From Hasllibacter sp963833115 (GTDB taxonomy: Bacteria; Pseudomonadota; Alphaproteobacteria; Rhodobacterales; Rhodobacteraceae): DNA of 64,000 nt. The translations under genes were made by a program, and so were the position numbers. The notes under the pieces are model-generated. The model saw only the letters and a program-made list of their open reading frames with translations, was not told the DNA's origin and did not search any database. Of this stretch, positions 8,447 to 15,319 are shown one piece after another (position 1 is the first letter of the stretch; each line of letters begins with the position of its first letter). The DNA is taken from positions 1,736,001-1,800,000 of the forward strand of contig CAWHWS010000002.1 in the NCBI GenBank assembly GCA_963833115.1, read 5' to 3'.

Positions 8447-8981
8447 TCAGCATTTCCACACGGTGCTCCGGCTGACCCTCATCCGGGCGGCGATCTCGCT
8501 CGAGCGAAGGCCCTTGTCGCGCAGGCGACGCACTTCGGCAGCGTCCACCGTCGGCTTCCTGCCTTTGTAGGCGCCCCGTGCCTTTGCCTTCGCGATCCCC
8601 TCCATCTGCCGCTCGCGGCGCAGGTTGGTCTCGAACTCGGTGAACACCCCCAGCATGTCGAGGAACGCCTTGCCAGCGGCGGTGGCCGTGTCGATCGGCT
8701 GCTCGGTGGCGACGAGGGCGACGCCGCGCGTCCTGAGCTCGCGCACGATGTCCTGTCAGGTCGCCGATGGACCGCGCCAGCGGGTCGACGCGGGTGACGA
8801 CGAGCTCGTCGCCCGCTCGCAGGAAGGACATCAGCGTGCGCAGCTCCTCGCGCCCCTGCCGGGACGTGCCAGACACCTTCTCCTCGCGGATGACGATGCA
8901 GCCCGCCCGCTCAAGCGCCTCGCGCTGGAGGGTCAGATCCTGTTCGGTCGTGGAGACCCTGGCGTAGCCGTAGCGGGGCAT
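8447..8981 (-). pseudogene. Serine recombinase (resolvase/invertase), frameshifted
   Basis: The frame from 8981 reads YGYARVSTTEQDLTLQ with the catalytic serine, then DELVVTRVDPLARSIGDL. There it shifts. The rest of the family sequence (RELRTRGVALVATEQPIDT, FETNLRRERQMEGIAKAKARG, then a C-terminal helix-turn-helix) continues in another frame to a stop at 8447. Removing one extra base at 8756 (CTGTCAGG instead of CTGCAGG on the plus strand) restores a single protein of about 177 aa. It is a Tn3-resolvase/Hin-type enzyme. It resembles the copy at 11.6-12.2 kb but is on the opposite strand. It is probably inactive as written. Confidence 0.85.
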
Positions 8982-8984
8982 GGC

Positions 8985-9392
8985 TCAGCCGTCCTCCAGC
9001 CAGTTCTCGACAACGAGGCTCTCCACCCGGTCGAACTCGCGGCGGTTGGCCGTCACCATCGTGCGTCCCGAGGCCAGCGCATGGGCCGCGATCAGCATGT
9101 CGTTGCCGCCGATCGGCGTGCCGGCCGCCTCGAGCGCAGCCCGCAGCGCGCCGTAGCGCACGTCCGCCGGGACCTCGAGCGCCAACACCGGCAACTCCCG
9201 CAGAAGCGCCTCCACCCGGGCCGTCAGGCGCGGCGAGCCACGCCGCGCGGCGCCGTAGCGCAGCTCGGCGGCGACGACGATAGAGGTTGCTACTCTGTCC
9301 TCGCCCACCTCGGCCAGTCGCCGGGCGGCCGGCCCTGCGGGGTCGCGCATCAGGTCCGACAGGATGTTGGTGTCGAGCAGATAGCCCGTCAC
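8985..9392 (-). CDS. vapC: VapC-type PIN-domain toxin ribonuclease
   Basis: This 135-aa PIN-domain protein is expected to cleave RNA and to be neutralised by the VapB encoded just upstream. The acidic PIN residues are visible: D in LLDTNILSDL (residue 7), E in VAAELRYGA, D in GGNDMLIAAHA and D in ANRREFDRV. The start overlaps the vapB stop by four bases (ATGA). The arrangement and length are those of type II VapBC systems. The gene is intact and lies between two broken recombinases. Confidence 0.92.
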   Translation of the reverse strand: MTGYLLDTNILSDLMRDPAGPAARRLAEVGEDRVATSIVVAAELRYGAARRGSPRLTARVEALLRELPVLALEVPADVRYGALRAALEAAGTPIGGNDMLIAAHALASGRTMVTANRREFDRVESLVVENWLEDG

Positions 9393-9631
9393 AGCACGTC
9401 CTCTGGGGTGGGGGGCGGATCCGTCGGATCGGCCAGCGCCTCGTCTATCGGCTCCCAGGACGACAGCAGGCCCAGCAGCCCGCGCGGGCGCACGGGCTCG
9501 AGGATCAGCCGCTCACCGTCGCGGCGGATGGTGACGCTCTCGCCGGGCAGCTCCCAGTCGGCCGGGATGCGCACGGCTTGGGACCGGTTGTTACGGAACA
9601 GGCGGGCCTCGCGGGAGGGAAGCACCGTCAT
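9389..9631 (-). CDS. vapB: VapB-type antitoxin (AbrB/SpoVT fold)
   Basis: The 80-aa protein has the VapB opening LFRNNRSQAVRIPADWELPGESVTIRR, the swapped-hairpin AbrB-type DNA-binding motif, followed by an acidic, proline-rich tail (DPTDPPPTPEDVL) that would wrap the VapC toxin. A Shine-Dalgarno GAGGTG sits about six bases before the ATG. It is co-translated with vapC. A perfect palindrome just upstream is the likely autoregulatory operator. Confidence 0.92.
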   Translation of the reverse strand: MTVLPSREARLFRNNRSQAVRIPADWELPGESVTIRRDGERLILEPVRPRGLLGLLSSWEPIDEALADPTDPPPTPEDVL

Positions 9632-9643
9632 ACCGTCACCTCA

Positions 9644-9688
9644 TGCATATGATAATTACATATGCAAGATGGCGGATGCCCGGTCAAG
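9644..9688 (-). promoter_or_regulatory. vapBC promoter with palindromic operator
   Basis: TGCATATG at 9644-9651 and CATATGCA at 9659-9666 form a perfect inverted repeat with a 7-base AT-only centre, in otherwise GC-rich DNA. On the minus strand TTGACC (9688-9683) lies 17 bases upstream of CATATG, a plausible -35/-10 pair, so the operator would cover the -10. VapB/VapC complexes commonly bind such sites to repress their own operon. The position 13 bp before vapB supports this. Confidence 0.6.
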
Positions 9689-10042
9689 AGTATGTCGCGC
9701 TTGGCTCTAGGTCCGCGCCGGCGGACGTTCCATATCGCGGCGAAGGACCCAACGCGACCTATATCCGCCGGCCATCGATGTCGCACCACACGTCGCGCCC
9801 GGGTGCACCACATTCAAACCCCCGGTGATCTCCCGCCATTCCGCATCGGCCAGCTTCCTTCGAAACCGGGTCGGATCCCACATCGAGCGACGTCGTCTAG
9901 GAACGTGTGGGCCGGAGCTGGAGGCGTTCGTTCGCAATCAGGGTCCTTCGTACCCAAGTGCCTTGCATCGGCAGCCGCGATCTTCGGGGCGTTGCCGGCC
10001 GAGAGACGCTGCGTGCTCCCGCCTCCCAGCAGGAGCAGGTCC
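9689..10042. other. Non-coding stretch between vapBC and the DUF6894 gene
   Basis: No ORF here has a family-like translation or ribosome site except the Shine-Dalgarno (AGGAG at about 10031) belonging to the next gene. It would contain the promoter of that gene, but no clear -35/-10 pair could be picked. Confidence 0.4.
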
Positions 10043-10321
10043 ATGCCTCGGTTCTTCTTCAACATCCATGACGGTGCCTCGCTCCCGGACACGGAAGGCG
10101 TCGTCCTGCATGATATCCAGGCCGCCCGGGCGCAGGCGATCCGGACGAGCGGCGAGCTTCTCTGCGATATCGATCCGCGGTCCTGGGACGGCGACAGGTG
10201 GAGAATGGAGGTCTCGGACAGGTGGGATCACATCCTCTTCGTCATGCGCTTCTCGGCGGAGGCTCGCCCGGCGATCCCGTCCGGTCCGCCTGCTCTCGCG
10301 GTGGGGCCGTCGTCGGCTTGA
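10043..10321 (+). CDS. DUF6894-like small protein
   Basis: The 92-aa product starts MPRFFFNIHDG and continues PDTEGVVLHDIQAARAQAIRTSGELL and WRMEVSDRW...LFVMRFSAE. This matches the layout I recall for the DUF6894 family of small alphaproteobacterial proteins of unknown function. An AGGAG ribosome site lies seven bases before the ATG, which decides this start over longer upstream frames. The C-terminal tail after residue 76 is proline-rich and may be a degenerate extension. It stands alone between the vapBC operator and an XRE regulator. No function is assigned. Confidence 0.7.
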   Translation: MPRFFFNIHDGASLPDTEGVVLHDIQAARAQAIRTSGELLCDIDPRSWDGDRWRMEVSDRWDHILFVMRFSAEARPAIPSGPPALAVGPSSA

Positions 10322-10479
10322 CCCTTCGCATCCGATCCTTGCCGGCCCGCCGGGGCGGTGGACATCGATCGCCGTGCCCGGACGCTCGGGGGTCATCGAA
10401 ATCCGGCGCGAGTCGCGATGCCGGCCTGGGCCTCGGCTTCGGACGAAGGGCCGAGAGCAGGGGTCCGATCATCGCGGAG

Positions 10480-10845
10480 ATGGACGAGATCGACGCCGCG
10501 ATCGGCAGGCGCGTCAGGGCGCTGCGACGTGCCCGCGACATGACGCAGAAGGGGCTGGCCGACCGCATCGGCGTAAGTTTCCAGCAGGTTCAGAAATACG
10601 AGAACGGGTCGAACCGCATCAGCGGGGCGCGGCTTCTCAAGACGGCCAACATCCTGAACGTGCCCGCCAGCCACTTCTTCGACGGTCTGCGCTTCGAGCG
10701 GCCTTCGGTTCCCGCTGGCGCGCCGGATGCTCCCATGGACATGTCCGATGCCCTGTCGATGCGGATGGCCGTCCACTACGACGCCCTGTCCGAGCCACTG
10801 AAGATGGCCGTCCTCGCACTCGTCGAAAGCGTCTCAAATTGTTAG
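10480..10845 (+). CDS. XRE-family helix-turn-helix regulator
   Basis: The 121-aa protein carries a classic HTH_3 domain in residues 5-65: IGRRVRALRRARDMTQKGLA, RIGVSFQQVQKYENGSNRIS and LLKTANILNVPASHFFDGL. This is the SinR/Cro-like layout common in Rhodobacteraceae. The remaining half has no recognised ligand domain. It probably regulates a nearby accessory locus, perhaps the divergently placed HepT/MntA pair downstream, but no operator is visible. The start codon has only a weak GGAG directly before it. Confidence 0.88.
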   Translation: MDEIDAAIGRRVRALRRARDMTQKGLADRIGVSFQQVQKYENGSNRISGARLLKTANILNVPASHFFDGLRFERPSVPAGAPDAPMDMSDALSMRMAVHYDALSEPLKMAVLALVESVSNC

Positions 10846-10869
10846 GGTATACCCTTCGGCGCCGAGATT

Positions 10870-11217
10870 TCAGGTCTCGATGTCTTCCAGCCGTTCGACG
10901 AGCCCGGGAAGCTCCGAGTGGACCGTGCTCCAGACGACGGCAAGATCTACGTCGAAGTAGCCGTGCGCGATGCGGTTTTGCATGCCGCGGATGCTGCGCC
11001 AAGGAATGCCCGGGTTGCCTTTCGCGAAGTCGGGATACTCGGACAGCGTTCGAGCGGCCACCTCTCCTACGATCATCAGGCTCGTGATGACGGCGCGTTG
11101 CGTGCGTAGGTCGTCGATGAAGTCGGCGCGACCCAGGCCGTCGGCGAACGATAAAGCATCCCGCGACCCTTCGATCATCTGCCGAAGGTAGTCCGCGAGC
11201 CGACTTTTGCGGTTCAA
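10870..11217 (-). CDS. hepT: HepT-like toxin (DUF86) with altered catalytic motif
   Basis: HepT proteins are HEPN-fold toxins paired with the nucleotidyltransferase MntA, which inactivates them by AMPylation. The 115-aa product has the DUF86 helical pattern and the end motif NRIAHGYFDVDLAVVWSTV. The HEPN signature is R-X4-H-X-Y. Here the first arginine position appears to be Gln (MQNRIAHGY where relatives have MRNR), while His and Tyr remain. This may weaken or abolish RNase activity. Start overlaps the mntA stop by four bases. Confidence 0.85.
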   Translation of the reverse strand: MNRKSRLADYLRQMIEGSRDALSFADGLGRADFIDDLRTQRAVITSLMIVGEVAARTLSEYPDFAKGNPGIPWRSIRGMQNRIAHGYFDVDLAVVWSTVHSELPGLVERLEDIET

Positions 11218-11513
11218 ACGGGAATGGCCTGTTCGAGCACCCGGGCGCGGATGTGCGGCGGAACATCGAGAGGCGTCTTGACGTCCACACGAACGCGCAG
11301 CGCCTCCTCTAGAGCGTCCTGAAGGCCGCCGAGATCAAATAGGGTCGTCTCTGGCGTCGGCTCCACGAGGAGGTCGAGATCGCTGCCCGGATCGTCTCGC
11401 CCAGCCAGAGCCGATCCAAAGACGCGTGGGTTCGCCGTGCGATGGCGAGTTGCCAGCGCTCGGATCACGTCGCGGCCGTCGCGAAGGGCCTGGGATGGCG
11501 TGTGGTTCGACAT
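11214..11513 (-). CDS. mntA: MntA-like minimal nucleotidyltransferase antitoxin
   Basis: The 99-aa protein has the minimal nucleotidyltransferase motif GS-X10-D-X-D, seen as VFGSALAG...GSDLDLLVEP, and a third acidic residue in RVDVKTPLDVP. In characterised HepT/MntA modules this enzyme adds AMP groups to the HepT tyrosine. I chose the ATG at 11513 because the longer frame to 11642 overlaps recombinase remnants and lacks family similarity. No strong ribosome site is visible. It is coupled to hepT by an ATGA overlap. Confidence 0.85.
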   Translation of the reverse strand: MSNHTPSQALRDGRDVIRALATRHRTANPRVFGSALAGRDDPGSDLDLLVEPTPETTLFDLGGLQDALEEALRVRVDVKTPLDVPPHIRARVLEQAIPV

Positions 11514-11602
11514 GCCGCGACGATACACGCGTCCGGCGACCGATGCGAGTTCGAAGCCGCAAAGGGCAAGGCGATCCGGGTTCACCAGCAGAGGAGAACT
11601 CG

Positions 11603-12229
11603 ATGAGCATCTCATGGAATGGGTAGGAAGCCCCCATCCCACCCGGCAGCGGTTAAGGCTACGCGAGGGTATCGACCACCGACCAGGATCTCGACGTTCA
11701 GTACGAGGTGCTCGAAAGGGCAGGATGCCGAGTGATCCGGGCCGAGAAGGTCTCTGGCACCTTCGTGCGGGGCAGGGATGAGTTGCACACGCTGCTCGAC
11801 TTCATCCGCCCCGGCGACGAGCTCGTAATCACACGCGTGGACCGGCTCGCCCGGTCGATGGGCGACCTTCAGGACATCATTCGCGAGCTGAAGGCGATGG
11901 CCGCCACCCTGCGCGCGACCGAGCAACCGATCGACACGTCCACCCCCGCCGGGAAGGCGTTCCTCGGTATGCTGGGCGTCTTCGCCGAGTTCGAGACGAA
12001 CCTGCGACGCGAGCGGCAGATGGAGGGGATCGCGAAGGCGAAGGCCCGCGGCGTCTACAGAGGCCGGAAGGCGTCGATCAACGTAGACGAGGTTCGGCGC
12101 CTGGTCGACGAAGGGGCTCGGCCGAGCGCCATCGCCCGTCAGCTCGGGATCAGCCGGACGAGCGTGTGGCTGGTGAGCAGGCCAACGGCGTCCGATGGCG
12201 CGGCTGAGGCCAACCTATCGAGCGAATAG
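11603..12229 (+). pseudogene. Serine recombinase, N-terminus disrupted
   Basis: From 11657 the frame reads GYARVSTTDQDLDVQYEVLERAGC and on through DELVITRVDRLARSMGDLQDIIREL, FETNLRRERQMEGIAKAKARG and a C-terminal HTH to a stop at 12229. A good ribosome site (GAGGAG) and ATG at 11603 lie in the same frame. They give only MSISWNG before TAG at 11621-11626; a further TAA at 11654 sits just before GYARVS. About 36 bases holding two stops therefore seem to separate the start from the catalytic serine. A GTG at 11708 would give 173 aa without that serine. It is probably non-functional. Confidence 0.8.
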
Positions 12230-12515
12230 AAGGCCACCGCGGCGCCCGGTCGACCGATACCATATGGGGATAGCGCGATCCGACGAAGAGTTAAATGCTC
12301 GGGAGACGATCCGCTACATAGCTCATCGCGAGAGTGCCCGTCGATGAAGTATCGACGGAGGTGATACGGTCCGCGGGACGTCGCATTGGGCGGTTTTCCC
12401 CGCAAATGAGGACGATCGGCGTCGTCCGTTTGTAATTTGGGGTGCGTGGAACGTCCCACGCGTCGACGTCGATGACGTATTGGAGAGTTCATTTAATAAA
12501 GCGCAGGAGGTCGTC
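12230..12515. other. Leader region of the 12.5-30 kb operon
   Basis: This stretch has lower GC than its surroundings and no credible gene. It must hold the promoter of the long downstream operon; AT-rich patches occur at about 12287-12294 and 12482-12500, but no confident -35/-10 pair was found. An AGGAGG ribosome site at 12505-12510 ends it. Confidence 0.4.
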
Positions 12516-13250
12516 ATGCGAATTGCCAGTTCGGAACGCTATTGGAGCGAGATCCAGAAGCGCCTTTCGCGGCACGGTTTCGACCCCGGTCCGATCGATG
12601 GCCGGCGGGGAGACATGACGGACGGCGCGCTCATCAGGTTCAAGGCGAGCCGCAACCTGCGCCCTCGGCCGTATGTCGGGCTCGATACCGAAGAAGTCCT
12701 CATGATGGATCCGCAGGACGATGGAGGGGACGCGCCTCGTTGGCTCGCGATCGCGCGGGGGTATCTCGGCCTGCGCGAGATCCCCGGCGCGCGTCATCAT
12801 CCGCAGATCGTCTCCTGGTGGTCCGACATCAACGCCGGCTGGTTCGACGACGACGAGACGCCGTGGTGCGGCGCCTTCGTCGGCGGCGTCCTCGCCGAGG
12901 CCGGCGTGCCGATCCTAGCGCGCGATGGCGCCCGCGCCCGGGCGTGGGAAAGTTGGGGGCGCGCGCTCGATGGGCCGGCCGTCGGCGCGGTGGTCACTTT
13001 CTTCCGGGGAGGCCGGGACTCGAAGACCGGGCACGTGGCCTTCGTCATCGGCCGCAGCACGACGGGCCGGATCGTATGCCTTGGCGGGAATCAGGCCGAC
13101 GCGGTCACGATCGCCGAGTACGACGTCGAGCGCGGATCGTCCTGGGGCGTGTCCGCCTATAGGTGGCCCGAGGAACACCCCCTGCCGCCGCATCGGCACA
13201 TGGCCGAGCTGCCAATCGTGTCCGCCATCGCGGGCGGGCAGGTGACATGA
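12516..13250 (+). CDS. Peptidoglycan-binding/amidase protein (TIGR02594-like, NlpC/P60-CHAP type)
   Basis: The 244-aa protein combines an N-terminal peptidoglycan-binding helix bundle (residues 1-65; IQKRLSRHGFDPGPIDGRRG) with a cysteine amidase domain. In the amidase domain WLAIARGYLGLREIPG precedes TPWCGAFVGG with the catalytic Cys and TGHVAFVIG with the His. This is the layout of phage endolysins and TIGR02594 proteins. The start is fixed by AGGAGG five bases before ATG 12516. No signal peptide is visible, so export would need a holin, lysis or another route. It heads the long operon, with its stop overlapping the next start. Confidence 0.82.
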   Translation: MRIASSERYWSEIQKRLSRHGFDPGPIDGRRGDMTDGALIRFKASRNLRPRPYVGLDTEEVLMMDPQDDGGDAPRWLAIARGYLGLREIPGARHHPQIVSWWSDINAGWFDDDETPWCGAFVGGVLAEAGVPILARDGARARAWESWGRALDGPAVGAVVTFFRGGRDSKTGHVAFVIGRSTTGRIVCLGGNQADAVTIAEYDVERGSSWGVSAYRWPEEHPLPPHRHMAELPIVSAIAGGQVT

Positions 13251-13684
13251 CGCCGATCCGCGCGGGCATCCACGGGCTCCTCGTCGCGGCGATGCTCGCC
13301 CAGCCCGCGGCGGCCCGAGCGGACGGGACGATCGCGCCCGAGAACGAGGCGGCGCCCGGGATGCCGGTCATGGTGGGCGGTTCGGACGGGTTCGACGCGT
13401 GCTTCGGCGTCGGCGTCGTCGGCATGGCGCCTGATCACGGATCACGGGAGATCATGGTCTCGGCCGAACCGGCCCACCGGCGGCCGGCGATCGATCGGCT
13501 GGCGGCCGGCCAACGCGTGTATCTCTGCGACGACCGCGAGGCATGGACCGGGGTCGTCTACCGCCCCGACGGCGATCTGACGGCGTGCGGCGTGTCCGGG
13601 CCGCAGCAGGCGCGGCGGCCCTATGACGGTCCCTGCCGGTCGGGATGGGTGCGCACCGCGTGCCTGATCCCCGCCGCGGGGTGA
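13247..13684 (+). CDS. Secreted hypothetical protein, cysteine-containing
   Basis: I do not recognise this 145-aa protein. It has a clear Sec signal peptide (residues 1-26, hydrophobic core LLVAAMLAQPAAA, cleavage after ARA) and a mature part with five cysteines in a basic, proline-rich chain, suggesting a disulfide-bonded periplasmic or secreted domain. The start overlaps the amidase stop by ATGA, so it is co-translated. By position after a wall-cleaving enzyme it could be an inhibitor or spanin-like partner, but no sequence feature proves this. Confidence 0.7.
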   Translation: MTPIRAGIHGLLVAAMLAQPAAARADGTIAPENEAAPGMPVMVGGSDGFDACFGVGVVGMAPDHGSREIMVSAEPAHRRPAIDRLAAGQRVYLCDDREAWTGVVYRPDGDLTACGVSGPQQARRPYDGPCRSGWVRTACLIPAAG

Positions 13685-13754
13685 GGAGACGGCACGGAGA
13701 CGAGCTTCGGGAAAGGTCCCGCCGGAGGGCGGACGCATTACGGGAGAGACAGAC

Positions 13755-14300
13755 ATGACCCATGGACCACGCTATCGGACCACCCTGTTGGGATGCGCCC
13801 TGGCCATCATCGCCGCTTTCCCCGCGCTGTCGCAGGAGGGCGAGACGACGGTCATCGTCGATGACCGGACGCCGGGCGCCGAGCTCTTCGCGGAACGCCT
13901 GGGCGAGCTCGGGATCGGCGACCGGATGGGCACCGGCGGCTCTGACCAGACGACCGAAATGCTATGCGAGGTCGCCAGCTCCGGCCAGGCCGTCGCGGTC
14001 ATCGCGCCCGAACCTCTCGACCGGGACGCGCTGAGGGAATGCGGGGTCCCGGGCGTCGACGAGATCACTCGGGTCGACTTGGCCCGCTCGGAGGCGCCGC
14101 TTCGCGCCGAGTTCGAGGACGCCGCCGGGACGGTCATCGAACTGATCCCCGGGGAAGGCGGCTGGAGAGAGGGAGAGGGCCTCGCGAGCGTCGCGGGAAC
14201 TCCCTTCGACGTGAGGAGCGACACCCTCTTCGACGAGAGGTTCCAGTTCCCCAACATCTGTATGATGTGCGGCTGCTGCGCAGGGCCGCTTGCGCAATGA
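13755..14300 (+). CDS. Secreted hypothetical protein with C-terminal Cys cluster
   Basis: The 181-aa product begins with a Sec signal peptide (LLGCALAIIAAFPALSQ). The mature part is acidic and ends in a cysteine cluster CMMCGCC about six residues from the C-terminus, which could bind metal or form disulfides. An early Cys in the signal region does not fit a clean lipobox. It follows a 70-bp gap with a GGGAGAG ribosome site and overlaps the next gene by ATGA. No family is recognised. Confidence 0.7.
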   Translation: MTHGPRYRTTLLGCALAIIAAFPALSQEGETTVIVDDRTPGAELFAERLGELGIGDRMGTGGSDQTTEMLCEVASSGQAVAVIAPEPLDRDALRECGVPGVDEITRVDLARSEAPLRAEFEDAAGTVIELIPGEGGWREGEGLASVAGTPFDVRSDTLFDERFQFPNICMMCGCCAGPLAQ

Positions 14301-15307
14301 CGGGGGAGCAAGGCGAAGCACCTTCGGTGGATGCGTCGCCGCCCGCACGGGGCGACGCTCCGGGGCCGCCCGAGGGCCTGCCCCTGCTCTGGCCGTTCGT
14401 CATGGGGACGGTGTTCGTCCTCCTGATCCTGTTGATCACGGTCCTCGGCGGCGCGCCGAGCCCCGAGCAGTTCCAGATCTACCGCATCGTCATCGCGCTC
14501 GGCGGCGCGGGCTTCGCCGTCGCCCTCACCGGGCAGATGGAGGTACGGATTCCCCTCATGCGGAACGGGCTGATCAAGGCCACGGCGGGGTTCGCGGTCT
14601 TCGTGATCCTCTACTTCTTCTCGCCCGCCGCGCTCGTCGTCGATGACGGCGAGCTGCGGGTCGAGCGGATGCTGACGGAGTATCGGGGTGGCGCCGACGA
14701 GGGAGGCGAGGCACCGCGGATGATGGGACGCGAGACTGCCGTCGCCCAGGCGAGGCTGGCCATCACGGCGCGGTTCGCCTCCGCGCAGGCGGAGGCGGCC
14801 CGTGCCGACGGCTGCGACGGCGAGCTACCCACGCCGAGGTGCCGGACCATGGAGGCCGACCTGCAGCGCGCGGACGCGCTCGTGACGCGTGTTCTGGACG
14901 CCGAGCCGGAAAGCTTCGACATCCTCAACCGGTGGCACCTCGCCCTCTTCGATTGCGTCGACGAGGGCGACTGCGACCGGAGCGCGGCCTGCGCCGCGTT
15001 CATCCCACATGTGGAACCATTCAGGCAGACGTTCTGCGATCGCCTGGAGGGCATGGACGAGGGGGGGATGTCGGACTCCGTGCGCCGGCATCGCAAGTTC
15101 GTGCAAGGCGACTGCGGGGCGTATTTCGTGGATCACTACATCAAGCGTCCCGGGCCGGGCCTCACCTCCGGCGAGCTCTACGAGGACCTAGAGGGCGTCT
15201 GCCTCCCGACCCAATGCTGGGCGCGCAACATGATGCCGCCATACCCGTGCGCCGCACGACTAAGAGCCGGACGACCCCAGCTGATCGCCGGGATCGCCGT
15301 ACCGTGA
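14297..15307 (+). CDS. Membrane protein with three N-terminal TM helices, unknown function
   Basis: The 336-aa protein has TM helices at about residues 32-55, 62-81 and 93-115, then a soluble domain of about 200 residues that is rich in Cys (at least nine), such as DCVDEGDCDRSAACAAF and ... CWARNMMPPYPC. The soluble part is probably periplasmic and disulfide-bonded. Start is the ATG overlapping the previous stop. I do not recognise the family. Its place between secreted proteins and the 713-aa hydrophobic-core protein suggests an envelope-located assembly. Confidence 0.7.
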   Translation: MTGEQGEAPSVDASPPARGDAPGPPEGLPLLWPFVMGTVFVLLILLITVLGGAPSPEQFQIYRIVIALGGAGFAVALTGQMEVRIPLMRNGLIKATAGFAVFVILYFFSPAALVVDDGELRVERMLTEYRGGADEGGEAPRMMGRETAVAQARLAITARFASAQAEAARADGCDGELPTPRCRTMEADLQRADALVTRVLDAEPESFDILNRWHLALFDCVDEGDCDRSAACAAFIPHVEPFRQTFCDRLEGMDEGGMSDSVRRHRKFVQGDCGAYFVDHYIKRPGPGLTSGELYEDLEGVCLPTQCWARNMMPPYPCAARLRAGRPQLIAGIAVP

Positions 15308-15319
15308 CGTCCTAGGCCA

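Noticed and set aside
12230..12515. Possible small RNA or tRNA in the lower-GC leader
   Set aside because: No cloverleaf, TTCGA-type T-loop or terminator hairpin could be built.
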